64,000 nucleotides of DNA from Leptospira congkakensis (GTDB lineage Bacteria; Spirochaetota; Leptospiria; Leptospirales; Leptospiraceae). Both the position numbers and the translations under genes were made by a program. The stretch lies in assembly GCF_004770265.1 (NCBI RefSeq), contig NZ_RQGQ01000017.1, positions 62,001-126,000 of the forward strand. Reading direction: 5' to 3'. Position 1 is the first letter of the stretch, and each line of letters opens with the position of its first letter. A model generated the notes under the pieces. It made no database searches and was not told where the DNA came from. It was given only the letters and a program-made list of their open reading frames with translations. Of the stretch, positions 34,557-43,324 are shown one piece after another.

Positions 34557-36626
34557 TTAATTCGCAAATAAAAATTTGCCTTCACTGAATCTTGTACTTA
34601 ATTCTGTAAGTTCAGTTGGATCATCCAAAGGAAAAGAGGAAGCATCCTCTTTAGCTTCATCCAGTAGGTTCCGATCCGATACCAAATCAGCAATTTTAAA
34701 TTCCGGAAGTCCACTTTGTTTGACTCCGAGAAGTTCACCAGGTCCTCGGATGGCTAAATCTTTTTCAGCCAAATAGTATCCATCATTAGATGCGACAAGT
34801 GCTTCCAAACGATCTCGTCCTTCATCGCTAATAAAATCGCCTGTCATTAGAATACAAAAACTTTCGATATCACTTCTTCCCACACGACCACGTAACTGGT
34901 GTAACTGGGAAATTCCAAATCGATCCGCATGTTCCACAACCAAGATTGTTGCGTTCGGAACATCCACTCCCACTTCCACAACTGTTGTTGTGACAAGGAT
35001 TTGGATCTCTCCCGATTTGAATTTCTCCATAACAGATTCTTTTTCTGCACTTTTCATTTTCCCGTGCAACAAACCAATTTTTAGATCAGGAAACACATTG
35101 GTTCGTAAATTTTCATAAGCAACCGTGCAAGATTCCAAATCTACCTTTTCTGATTCCTCTACTAATGGATATACAATATAACATTGTCTTCCTGAACTCA
35201 CATACTTACGTATGGAATTGTAAACACCAGTCCTTCGGTCTTCTTTATACCATCTTGTATCAATGGGTTTACGGCCCTTTGGTTTGGTTTTGATATTTAC
35301 AAGTGAAAGATCCCCATATAAAGTCAGGCAAAGGGTTCGAGGGATTGGTGTGGCCGTCATTGCGAGGATGTCAGGATTTTTTCCTTTAGAACGAATCGTT
35401 TCTCTTTGGTCCACACCAAACTTATGTTGTTCATCAATCACAACAAGTCCAAGGTCAGAAAAGATTACATCTTCCTGTAATAAAGAATGAGTTCCAATGA
35501 TGATATTAGATTCTCCTGTTTTGATCCTTGTCAGTTTTTCCAAACGAGTTTTTTTGTTTTCACCACCAAGCAGCAGTTCAATGCCAAGGAAAGGCATATT
35601 TCCCATAAATTTATATATGGTTTGGTAGTGTTGGCGCGCCAAAATTTCCGTAGGTGCTAAGAACACAACTTGGATATGATTATCAATATAATGAAGACCG
35701 ATCAGAAGTGCGGTGATGGTTTTTCCAGAACCCACATCCCCTTGGAGTAAAAAGGCAGCCGGTGAATCAGAACTCGTTTGGGATAGAATGGTATTTACGG
35801 CGACTTTTTGATCTTCTGTCAATTCGAAGGGAAGATTTTTTTCCAAATTCTCCCTTGAAGGGGATTTGGGTAATGGCCATAACAACCGTTTTACTTTTTG
35901 ACGTTCTCTTTGTTTGTACAACAATAACCTTTGGAAATAAAAAAACTCTTCGTAAGCAAATCGTTTTCGTGCAATTTGTACGGCTTCCATGGTTTCGGGA
36001 AAATGGATTTCATGGAAAGCTTTGTCTCGACCGATTAACTCTCGTTTTTTGATGATTTTCGTTGGGAGATTTTCAGGAATCCCTCCCCCTTCCAAAACCT
36101 GAAACATAAGTTTCCTTAGTCCCTTGGAATCGAGGCCTTCTTCTTTTAATGCCTCTGTGGATGGATAAAGAGGAATGATACGACCTGCATGGATGGAATC
36201 TTCCGGATCCTCTTTGTCCGATAAAAATTCATACTCAGGATGGAGAATCTGGTATCCTTTAAAGTATTCTAGTTTTCCTGAAACGACAACCTTTCGATCG
36301 ACCGTAAAAATCTTATGAAAAAAATTCACCCCACGAAAGAATACCAAATTGATACGTTCGTTGTTTAGCGTTCTAAATCCAACTAATAACCGACTTTTTT
36401 TTCCATGTACAATGTAACTGTCTGCAATAGTTCCAAGTAAGGTGACCACATCCCCTTGCTTAAGAATGATGTCTTTTGTAAAATTACGATCTAGGTAACG
36501 GCGAGGGAAATAAGTAAGGAGTTCAAAGAAAGTTGAGATTCCGTGTTCCAATAAGATTGATTTTCTTTTGGGTCCAATCCCTTTCAGAGAAGATAAACTT
36601 TGTGATAGATCGAGTCCCTGCTTCAT
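34557..36626 (-). CDS. recG: ATP-dependent DNA helicase RecG
   Basis: This 689-residue helicase reverses stalled replication forks and branch-migrates Holliday junctions. The N-terminal wedge/OB domain starts LSSLKGIGPKR and continues to about 240. The SF2 core has Walker A QGDVGSGKT, the RecG form of motif II (VVIDEQHKFG), TATPIPRTL (motif III), GLLHGKM and GRVGRS (motif VI). Length and motifs are typical. Its start overlaps the stop of the zinc-ribbon gene by 4 bases, so it is translated as part of that operon. Confidence 0.97.
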   Translation of the reverse strand: MKQGLDLSQSLSSLKGIGPKRKSILLEHGISTFFELLTYFPRRYLDRNFTKDIILKQGDVVTLLGTIADSYIVHGKKSRLLVGFRTLNNERINLVFFRGVNFFHKIFTVDRKVVVSGKLEYFKGYQILHPEYEFLSDKEDPEDSIHAGRIIPLYPSTEALKEEGLDSKGLRKLMFQVLEGGGIPENLPTKIIKKRELIGRDKAFHEIHFPETMEAVQIARKRFAYEEFFYFQRLLLYKQRERQKVKRLLWPLPKSPSRENLEKNLPFELTEDQKVAVNTILSQTSSDSPAAFLLQGDVGSGKTITALLIGLHYIDNHIQVVFLAPTEILARQHYQTIYKFMGNMPFLGIELLLGGENKKTRLEKLTRIKTGESNIIIGTHSLLQEDVIFSDLGLVVIDEQHKFGVDQRETIRSKGKNPDILAMTATPIPRTLCLTLYGDLSLVNIKTKPKGRKPIDTRWYKEDRRTGVYNSIRKYVSSGRQCYIVYPLVEESEKVDLESCTVAYENLRTNVFPDLKIGLLHGKMKSAEKESVMEKFKSGEIQILVTTTVVEVGVDVPNATILVVEHADRFGISQLHQLRGRVGRSDIESFCILMTGDFISDEGRDRLEALVASNDGYYLAEKDLAIRGPGELLGVKQSGLPEFKIADLVSDRNLLDEAKEDASSFPLDDPTELTELSTRFSEGKFLFAN

Positions 36627-37024
36627 AACTCATCCGTAGGTTTCGGAGGACCAAACCCATTGTCATTTACCGAAGAAGAATCAGTTGTGTTTTTTTCTGA
36701 ATCCAAAATCAAATAACAATACTTACACCCATAAATTTGTGCCTGTTTTTTCCCTTCACTGTTTGTATAAGCAGAAATCGCAGCATATAAAAATTCATTT
36801 TTGTTTAACACAGTCCCACAAACAGGACATAGGCGAAGTCTGGGAAGGTTTGGATCTTTTTCCTTTCCATAAACTTTTCTTGGATCACCTACACGCAAAT
36901 TTCCTTCTTTTGCAAGGCGTTCCTTTTCTTTTTTGTCTAAACTCTGGTTGTCAACAGCGGAGAGAGCATACAAAAAGAAGGCTACTGTAATTAGGACACC
37001 ACAAATCGTAAGGAAGGTAACCAT
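36623..37024 (-). CDS. Membrane-anchored zinc-ribbon protein
   Basis: This 133-residue protein has one N-terminal transmembrane helix (about 3-22) and a charged linker. A four-Cys zinc ribbon follows: CPVC at about 68-71 and CKYC about 38 residues later. The tail is acidic and Ser/Asn-rich. I know no named family. Zinc ribbons with a membrane anchor occur in envelope or nucleic-acid contexts. It sits tightly between a metallophosphoesterase gene (no gap) and recG (4-base overlap). Confidence 0.72.
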   Translation of the reverse strand: MVTFLTICGVLITVAFFLYALSAVDNQSLDKKEKERLAKEGNLRVGDPRKVYGKEKDPNLPRLRLCPVCGTVLNKNEFLYAAISAYTNSEGKKQAQIYGCKYCYLILDSEKNTTDSSSVNDNGFGPPKPTDEL

Positions 37025-38029
37025 TTAATTACCTCGAATGTAATCTTCGGAACTCACTGTGGAAATGGGATTTTGAGAAATTAGTTTCAAATGTTTTTCT
37101 GTACAATCCACTTCGATAAGTGTATGCCAATCCTCACCTCGTAATTGACAAAGATTGGATTGTACTACATCCTTACCTTCCATGATGATTTCTGCATAAT
37201 AGCCACCTTCTTGAAATCCATGTAAAGAATCCACAGCACCAAAGTTTGATGGGTTGATGAATACGGTATTTCTAGTTTTTTTGATTCCTTGGTCTTCATG
37301 TACATGACCCGAAACCACAAGAGAAGGAGATTCATCATCCAAATACCGACGAATCCCTTGGCTCCCACATTTTCCTACTCCAGGAATGTTATCGAAGTAT
37401 CCATAAGCCGGGTTATGAATCCAACAAATGTCTGGCATTTCTTGTCGAAAGAAGTCTTCTGGTTCACTATAGTTTTTTCCGTTTTTGGTATACTCGTGAA
37501 AAACAACTGTTAGTTTTTCAGGAATCCCTGATGTCCAAATGGGAGCCCCACCGTAACCAGAAACTTTTAAATTTCCAAAATCAAAACTTTTTCGATGAAC
37601 TTCTCGTTGGTAAAGTTCGGTGTATTGTAAATCTAAATCATAATTCCCAGGCAAACAATAAACAGGCGACTTAGCATATTTGATGATTAGTTTTTCGATG
37701 ATTTCATATTTTTCTTTCATCGTTTTGGCAGCGAGTTTATACAAATCTCGATACTTTTGCGATTTTTCTACAATGGCAGTGGAATACTTTTCTGGAAAAC
37801 GAATGGCATGAGTTGTAAAATCAAAAGGAGTGGAATCGTCTTTACGTTCCGTTAACAAATAATATAACTCTTCTTGGACTCCACAAAAATCGATGATACG
37901 ATCAAAAGAAAAAAATGCCTTATAAATAATATCTCCGGAAAACAAATACAAATCTGCTTCTGTTGTTTGCAGGATTCGTTTTAAACCATGAAGACCATCA
38001 TGGATATCCGTTAGATAAATGATTTTCAT
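37025..38029 (-). CDS. Calcineurin-like metallophosphoesterase
   Basis: This 334-residue cytoplasmic phosphoesterase has the metal motifs YLTDIHDGL (D-x-H), FSGDIIY (GD), PGNYDLD (the GNHD position) and VSGHVHEDQG (GH-x-H). The normally catalytic His of GNHD is Tyr here, although the metal-binding Asn is kept. It may be a phosphodiesterase for nucleotides or nucleic acid ends. It abuts the upstream gene with no spacing, and is the second gene of the recG operon as transcribed. Confidence 0.85.
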   Translation of the reverse strand: MKIIYLTDIHDGLHGLKRILQTTEADLYLFSGDIIYKAFFSFDRIIDFCGVQEELYYLLTERKDDSTPFDFTTHAIRFPEKYSTAIVEKSQKYRDLYKLAAKTMKEKYEIIEKLIIKYAKSPVYCLPGNYDLDLQYTELYQREVHRKSFDFGNLKVSGYGGAPIWTSGIPEKLTVVFHEYTKNGKNYSEPEDFFRQEMPDICWIHNPAYGYFDNIPGVGKCGSQGIRRYLDDESPSLVVSGHVHEDQGIKKTRNTVFINPSNFGAVDSLHGFQEGGYYAEIIMEGKDVVQSNLCQLRGEDWHTLIEVDCTEKHLKLISQNPISTVSSEDYIRGN

Positions 38030-38710
38030 TTATTCATTTTCCCAAAGTAACATCTGGATATCGCGATCTTCTTCGATATAATCGATCTTCAAATATTCAG
38101 GACCAAAAAAATCCACAAGTGGTTTTAGAATGGTAGATGATCTTACAAATATATACAGTTCGTTGTTATCACCGACGATGTATTGGATATCAATTTTACC
38201 GGCAATGGAAGGAACCAAATTCAAAAAATAGTTTAGATCAAATAAAATTTCCCACTGCAAACCAGTGATCGAAAGAAGATGAGGGGCAGCATAAAGAATA
38301 GATTCAAAAACCTTTTTTTTATGAAACGGATCTACTTTACCGAACCACCTAACAAAATCAAATCGCCTTGGTTTGGTATCCCAAACTCTATAACCTACAA
38401 TTTTTAACCGAGCCCGATTGTCTTTGACTGAAACTGGCTTTAGGCGGACGCGGTAACGAATGGAATCGACCTTTAAAAAACGGGCAATCCAGAGCCATCC
38501 CATTCGATAAACCCCGGTCAATATGACTTCACCCTTGGCAGAAGAGACTTCCAAACTCTCTAAATCGGGATCCTCTGCAATGATCTCTGTCGATATGACC
38601 TTACGTAAGCTACCAAGAAGCAAGGTAACCTTATAATTACTCTTTGGGACCACTTTGGGTGGCAAAAAGAGATTCAGTGGATTGAAACGGAGAAGATCCG
38701 TTAAAAGCAT
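38030..38710 (-). CDS. Conserved protein of unknown function (recG operon)
   Basis: This 226-residue soluble protein is rich in aromatic and basic residues. It contains PPKVVPKSNYKVTLLLGSL near the N-terminus and a long beta-rich middle (RYRVRLKPVSV, RLKIVGYRVW). I recognise no family. It is the first gene of the minus-strand group that ends with the VanY-like peptidase gene and is divergent from gpsA, with a 56-base gap that must hold both promoters. Confidence 0.68.
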   Translation of the reverse strand: MLLTDLLRFNPLNLFLPPKVVPKSNYKVTLLLGSLRKVISTEIIAEDPDLESLEVSSAKGEVILTGVYRMGWLWIARFLKVDSIRYRVRLKPVSVKDNRARLKIVGYRVWDTKPRRFDFVRWFGKVDPFHKKKVFESILYAAPHLLSITGLQWEILFDLNYFLNLVPSIAGKIDIQYIVGDNNELYIFVRSSTILKPLVDFFGPEYLKIDYIEEDRDIQMLLWENE

Positions 38711-38766
38711 ATTTTAATTTTATTTTCTATTGCCTTTTTGGAAAGCAGATTTAGAATACTGAACTC

Positions 38767-39768
38767 ATGAAGATTGGTATCATTGGCGCCGGAAGTTTTG
38801 GCACTGCACTAGGTAGTATTTTAGCGGACAAGGGTTATGACGTTACCCTTTGGACCAGAAGCGAGGATCAAGCAAGATCCATCAATGAAAACCATATGAA
38901 TACCAAACATATGCCCGATTTGGTACTTCCGGATAAACTCAAAGCAGATACCAACCTCATCCATGTTGTGAAAGACAAGGACATGATTGTTTCTGCTCCC
39001 CCAAGCCACGCTCTTTCCGGAATTCTGAGAGAAATCAAAGATCATATCCCACCAAAAGTGCCCATTGTTTCTGCCTCCAAAGGGATCGAAAACGAAAGCC
39101 TAAGACTTGTTTCCGAGATTTTTGAATCCGAACTTCCGGGACAATTCCATTCCCAACTTTCTTATCTTTCGGGGCCAAGTTTTGCCAAAGAAATGGTGAA
39201 ACGAGTTCCGACCATTGTTTCGATTGCTTCCAAAAACGAAGCCACCGCCAAACGAGTGCAAGAGATCTTTAGTTTTACTTATTTCCGTACTTATTGGACT
39301 CCCGATGTTGTGGGTGTCGAAGTGGGTGGCGCTTTAAAAAACGTCATTGCCATTGCAGCAGGGGTTGCCGACGGTCTTGGTTTTGGTCAAAATACAAGGG
39401 CAGCTCTCATCACACGCGGGTTAAACGAAATCACAAGGATGGGAATCAAAATGGGTGCCGATCCTATGACTTTCCTTGGGCCATCGGGGATGGGAGATTT
39501 GGTTCTTACTTGTTGTGGAGAAGGATCACGGAACAGAACCGTGGGTTTTCGTTTGGGTAAAGGTGAAAAATTAAAAGATATTTTAGCTTCTATGAACGAA
39601 GTCGCGGAAGGTGTCAAAACCACTCAATCCGCAAAAAATCTTTCGGACAAACTGGGTATGGAAATGGCCATCACCCAGGAAGTCTATCGAATGTTATACG
39701 AAGATAAAGATCCGAAAGAAGTGGTCAAAGCTCTGATGAGCCGTGATCTAAAACGGGAAGGTGTCTAA
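38767..39768 (+). CDS. gpsA: Glycerol-3-phosphate dehydrogenase [NAD(P)+]
   Basis: This 333-residue enzyme reduces dihydroxyacetone phosphate to sn-glycerol-3-phosphate for phospholipid synthesis. It has the NAD(P) motif [10 protein letters not shown] at 7-16, SGPSFAKEM in the middle, the catalytic Lys region [19 protein letters not shown] and [10 protein letters not shown] toward the end. Length is typical for GpsA. The stop codon overlaps the convergent MAPEG gene by 4 bases, so the two transcripts share their 3' ends. Confidence 0.96.
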   Translation: MKIGIIGAGSFGTALGSILADKGYDVTLWTRSEDQARSINENHMNTKHMPDLVLPDKLKADTNLIHVVKDKDMIVSAPPSHALSGILREIKDHIPPKVPIVSASKGIENESLRLVSEIFESELPGQFHSQLSYLSGPSFAKEMVKRVPTIVSIASKNEATAKRVQEIFSFTYFRTYWTPDVVGVEVGGALKNVIAIAAGVADGLGFGQNTRAALITRGLNEITRMGIKMGADPMTFLGPSGMGDLVLTCCGEGSRNRTVGFRLGKGEKLKDILASMNEVAEGVKTTQSAKNLSDKLGMEMAITQEVYRMLYEDKDPKEVVKALMSRDLKREGV

Positions 39769-40169
39769 AAAAGACGTACCAGTAGAACGATATAGGTTAC
39801 AATTTGAATCATATAAAATGTAAACCGAATGTTCACAGCAAGAACACTTGTAGAAGTTAGATGAGTGAGGGATTGTAAAACCCTTGCTCCTAAAATCACA
39901 AGACCTGCTTGGTTCACAAAATTATCAATCATACCTAAGTTAGCGGTTAAAAAAACCACTGCCACAAACAAGGGTAGGTTTTCCAAACTGTTGAGGTGAG
40001 CCCTGTTGAGTCTCCAATTAAAATTGGAACCGTGTTGGATCCCTGCAGGGAATTCATTCGACTTTTTTTTACCGAATAACACGAGTACACCTCGGTAAGA
40101 AGTTAAAAATACCCCAAGCCCTAGTGCCCAAAGTGTAAATCCAATGAGTGTAAGATAAATGGTTTCCAC
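39765..40169 (-). CDS. MAPEG-family membrane protein
   Basis: This 134-residue protein has four transmembrane helices (about 6-25, 62-80, 83-103 and 113-132). It has the MAPEG signature around [18 protein letters not shown], where the conserved N-x-x-E stands. MAPEG members are glutathione or eicosanoid transferases; bacterial members are often of unknown role. An AGGAGG site (AAAGGAGGATTTG on the coding strand) precedes the ATG. Confidence 0.85.
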   Translation of the reverse strand: METIYLTLIGFTLWALGLGVFLTSYRGVLVLFGKKKSNEFPAGIQHGSNFNWRLNRAHLNSLENLPLFVAVVFLTANLGMIDNFVNQAGLVILGARVLQSLTHLTSTSVLAVNIRFTFYMIQIVTYIVLLVRLF

Positions 40170-40293
40170 AAATCCTCCTTTTGTATCAGAACCAAAATCT
40201 AAGTTCTGAAGATACAGGTGGAGATTCTAAATGACTCTAATTCATTTGTAAACTAATTAAATGAAATTCTTGGTTGGATCGGAACGCTTTCTC

Positions 40294-41085
40294 TTAAAAG
40301 CCAATCTTTTGGATCTGTTTCCAAACGGAAAGCCAAGTGGATGAAAAAAAATGGTCGGGGGCATCTGGAATTTCGATACAGTGCAGTCCGTTCTCTTTTG
40401 CAAAACTGATGCTATATTCTTTTGGAAACCACTTATCTTCTTTCGGAAGAAAGATTGTGTAATTGGTTCTTTTTTGTATGACTGATCCATCCACTACAAA
40501 TCCAGGTAAAAAAAGATTCTTCAAAAATATGGATAGGTCTTCTAACCGAATTCTAGAGTTTTGAATCTGAACTTTGAGATGATCGATTTTTCCATCTTCT
40601 AACCACTGTGGAATGGCAAGTGTCTCTAATATCTGTTTGTTGGGAGCCACATCATCAGAAACATCTGGCAAAAGAAGAAGTCGACTGAACTCCTCAATCG
40701 AATGGGATTCATACAAATACCGAAGGCTAAGAACACTATCCAAAATAGGGGAAAGTAAAAACAGTTTTCGAAAAGGAACTAAATTGGCATACATCATAAG
40801 TGCCGCACCTCCTCCACTATGCCCAATCCCATACAATTCTTTGTTTGTATATCCACGTTCTTTCAGATATACATCTAACAACGATATGGCGGTTCTGGGA
40901 TCGTAAATTCCCTTTGAATTTCCATGAGAAGGAGGATTGAACCGAATGAGTCTTAACCCCAAAGTTTCTAGTTCGGAATCACGGATCCGAAACGATCTCG
41001 CGTTACCGCCAGTACTTGGCCAAATGATAAGAACACCTTTCGCCTCTTTCGCAGAAGCGCCAGATTCGATGATTTCCAAGGACAA
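40294..41085 (-). CDS. Alpha/beta hydrolase
   Basis: This 263-residue protein shows the alpha/beta-hydrolase layout. An N-terminal strand (GVLIIWPSTGG) is followed by SHGNSKGIYD, the nucleophile elbow GIGHSGGGAALM (Ser near 94) and a late PDAPDHFFSS that supplies the catalytic His. The oxyanion and acid residues are consistent with a lipase/esterase-type enzyme. Substrate unknown. It is the last gene of the run that begins with the peroxidase-like gene and lies 5 bases after map. Confidence 0.82.
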   Translation of the reverse strand: MSLEIIESGASAKEAKGVLIIWPSTGGNARSFRIRDSELETLGLRLIRFNPPSHGNSKGIYDPRTAISLLDVYLKERGYTNKELYGIGHSGGGAALMMYANLVPFRKLFLLSPILDSVLSLRYLYESHSIEEFSRLLLLPDVSDDVAPNKQILETLAIPQWLEDGKIDHLKVQIQNSRIRLEDLSIFLKNLFLPGFVVDGSVIQKRTNYTIFLPKEDKWFPKEYSISFAKENGLHCIEIPDAPDHFFSSTWLSVWKQIQKIGF

Positions 41086-41090
41086 GGAAT

Positions 41091-41846
41091 TTATAATGTA
41101 GCGATGATGGGTTTTCCGTTTTGGACAATGACAGTATGTTCACACTGTGCTACATAACTGAGTTCCCCTCGACGATTGCTGGCAACCAGTGTCCAACCAT
41201 CTTCTTCTTCGTAAGCAGTTTGGCTTCCTGTAGAAATAAAAGATTCAATCGCAAGAACAAGTCCGTTCCCCAATTTTCTTTGGTCACGTTTTTCTTCATA
41301 AACCAAAACTTGAGGTTCTTCATGGAGTTTTTTTCCGGTTCCATGGCCCGCTAAATTTTTAATGACTGTAAATCCATTTTCTACTGCGGCAGAATGAATT
41401 TCTCTTCCAATGTTTCGTAGATAATTTCCAGTAAACGCTTGTTTTGTGGCACGCATCGTTCCTTCGATTGCTGTTTCACAAAGTTTTTGAAGAGAAGCGT
41501 TGGACTGACCCACAACAAAAGAAATTCCTGTATCGGCATAATAACCATCTAGTTTGGCAGATACATCAATATTCACTAAATCTCCATCTTTTAAGATGGT
41601 TTCTTTTTTGGGAATCCCATGTGCGATTTCAAAATTGGTACTGATACAAGTATAACCAGGAAATTTGTAATCAAACTTAGGTGCGGAAAATGCTCCTGCT
41701 TTTTCAAATTCCTGTTTTGCAACGTTGTCTAGTTCCAAAGTAGACACTCCAGGTTTAGCCAGAAGTTTCAAAAGTTCACGAACTTTCGCGACAAACTTTC
41801 CAGCTTTTAATATCCCTTGAAGATCTTTTTCATTTTGAATCGACAT
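41091..41846 (-). CDS. map: Methionine aminopeptidase, type I
   Basis: This 251-residue enzyme removes the N-terminal Met from new proteins. The metal-binding residues are visible in DLVNIDVSAKLDGYYADTGISF (two Asp, split as DLVNIDVSAKL and DGYYADTG), GHGTGKKLHE (His), LAIESFIS (Glu) and QCEHTVIV (Glu). The usual IEP motif is IES here. There is no N-terminal zinc-finger extension. Its start abuts the arsS stop with no spacing. This places a housekeeping enzyme in the arsenosugar operon, possibly as an extra paralogue. Confidence 0.92.
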   Translation of the reverse strand: MSIQNEKDLQGILKAGKFVAKVRELLKLLAKPGVSTLELDNVAKQEFEKAGAFSAPKFDYKFPGYTCISTNFEIAHGIPKKETILKDGDLVNIDVSAKLDGYYADTGISFVVGQSNASLQKLCETAIEGTMRATKQAFTGNYLRNIGREIHSAAVENGFTVIKNLAGHGTGKKLHEEPQVLVYEEKRDQRKLGNGLVLAIESFISTGSQTAYEEEDGWTLVASNRRGELSYVAQCEHTVIVQNGKPIIATL

Positions 41847-42821
41847 CTAAACAATCTCCCCACCACAACTGGATCCCGCGCCGGCAGTACATCCGTAACA
41901 ATGATTTGCTACTACGATATCTCGACTTAGGAAAGATTGCAAATCGAAATCCTTTAGATGTTTTACATTTTGAGACTTCAAATCTAACATTTGATTGAAA
42001 TCACAATCATACACAGAACCGTCATAACCTACAGATATTTGATCCAAACACATGAGACCTTCTACAGTGGCTGGATTGTAGGCATTGGCTAAAGTTTCCA
42101 TATACATTTCAAATTTACCACCCCGAACGAGAGCACCTAAAAATCGGCTGATCGGAAGGTTATTGATACAAAACAATTGGTTGAATACGATTCCGTATTT
42201 TTTTTGCAAAGTTTCTTTGTATTCTCTTTCTAAAACGGATTGGCCGGAACCTAAAAATAAACCGTTTGGATTATAAACTAAATTTAAAGGGAGTTTTGTT
42301 CCATAACCAAGAGCATTTAACTTCTTTAATGCGGTAATGGATTTTTGATAAACTCCTTTTCCTCTCTGGTTGTCCGTCGTACTTTCAATGAATGACGGTA
42401 ATGAAGATACAACTTCCACCTGATTGGATGCTAAAAAATCATACAACCAATCATTTCCTGGTTCTTCAAGGATGGTTAAGTTACAACGATCCATCACTCG
42501 TTTGCCCAGTTTTCTCGCACCTAAAACCAAATCCTTAAAATGAGGATTTCCTTCCGGTGCTCCACCCGTGATATCTACAGTTTCTATCCCTGGTGTTTTT
42601 GCGATAATTTCCAAACACAAATCGATTGTGGCTTTATCCATCATCTCAGTTCGTATGGGTGATGCATCTACATGGCAATGCCGACAGGCTTGGTTGCACC
42701 ATTTACCCACATTGATTTGAAAAACCTTTAGAGAACGAGCATGTATAGAATGTCCGACAGAATCGGAAAAATTTTTACCACTGAATGATTGTAAGGTGGA
42801 AAGTTGTTCCTTCGTTTCCAT
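41847..42821 (-). CDS. arsS: Arsenosugar biosynthesis radical SAM protein ArsS
   Basis: This 324-residue enzyme carries the radical SAM cluster motif C-x3-C-x2-C at Cys42, Cys46 and Cys49 (KWCNQACRHCHVDASP). The C-terminal CYGCTAGAGSSCGG block is the hallmark of the ArsS family. ArsS adds a 5'-deoxyadenosyl group to dimethylarsenite to make an arsenosugar precursor. Here the C-terminal signature has Cys rather than selenocysteine. It starts 2 bases after the peroxidase-like stop. An ArsM methyltransferase, the usual upstream partner, is not in this window. Confidence 0.9.
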   Translation of the reverse strand: METKEQLSTLQSFSGKNFSDSVGHSIHARSLKVFQINVGKWCNQACRHCHVDASPIRTEMMDKATIDLCLEIIAKTPGIETVDITGGAPEGNPHFKDLVLGARKLGKRVMDRCNLTILEEPGNDWLYDFLASNQVEVVSSLPSFIESTTDNQRGKGVYQKSITALKKLNALGYGTKLPLNLVYNPNGLFLGSGQSVLEREYKETLQKKYGIVFNQLFCINNLPISRFLGALVRGGKFEMYMETLANAYNPATVEGLMCLDQISVGYDGSVYDCDFNQMLDLKSQNVKHLKDFDLQSFLSRDIVVANHCYGCTAGAGSSCGGEIV

Positions 42822-42823
42822 AA

Positions 42824-43165
42824 CTAAAAAGAAAGTTCGTCTATTTTGTTTTGCATTTGAACACTATGAACTAAATTGATTCCGGCAGCCATTGCTGCAG
42901 CCACGTGAACCGCTTCATTCATTTGTGCTTCATTGGCACCTTTTTGGAGAGATGTGGATGTGTAGGCATCAATACAATACGGACATTTTAATGCATGAGA
43001 AACTGCCAAAGCAATCAGTGCTTTTTCTCTTTCAGTTAATGCCCCTTCCGCCATCACAGCACCATAATAAGCAAAAAACTTTTCTGCTAAAGCAGGGTTC
43101 GTACGTCCGATCTCACCAAATTTTCCAAGATCCGTTGCGTTGTAATAATGATTTGTTTCTGCCAT
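42824..43165 (-). CDS. Arsenosugar-associated peroxidase-like protein (AhpD/CMD fold)
   Basis: This 113-residue protein belongs to the carboxymuconolactone-decarboxylase/AhpD fold with the CPYC redox pair at Cys61 and Cys64 in SHALKCPYCIDAYTS. The C-x-x-C-x3-Tyr form, with Tyr where AhpD has His, fits the small family that travels with arsS. The role in arsenosugar formation is inferred from linkage. The ATG at 43165 is chosen because GAGGA stands 5-6 bases upstream on the coding strand; the frame from 43177 would place that site inside the gene. Confidence 0.86.
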   Translation of the reverse strand: MAETNHYYNATDLGKFGEIGRTNPALAEKFFAYYGAVMAEGALTEREKALIALAVSHALKCPYCIDAYTSTSLQKGANEAQMNEAVHVAAAMAAGINLVHSVQMQNKIDELSF

Positions 43166-43324
43166 TTTTTTCCTCAAATTTTAAGCTATATCGTTATACT
43201 ATCAAAATCCAGATTTTTAAACCAAATATTTTGAACAACGACTGTAACCGCAATATACTCTTCTGAATGTTGAATTTGTATAACATATTAGACAAATTAC
43301 AATGTTTAAATTCATCACTCTAAA

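Noticed and set aside
40170..40293. Possible hairpin GTATC-AGAAC/GTTCT-GAA-GATAC upstream of the MAPEG gene
   Set aside because: It needs a three-base bulge and a nine-base loop with weak arms and has no T run; it may be chance.
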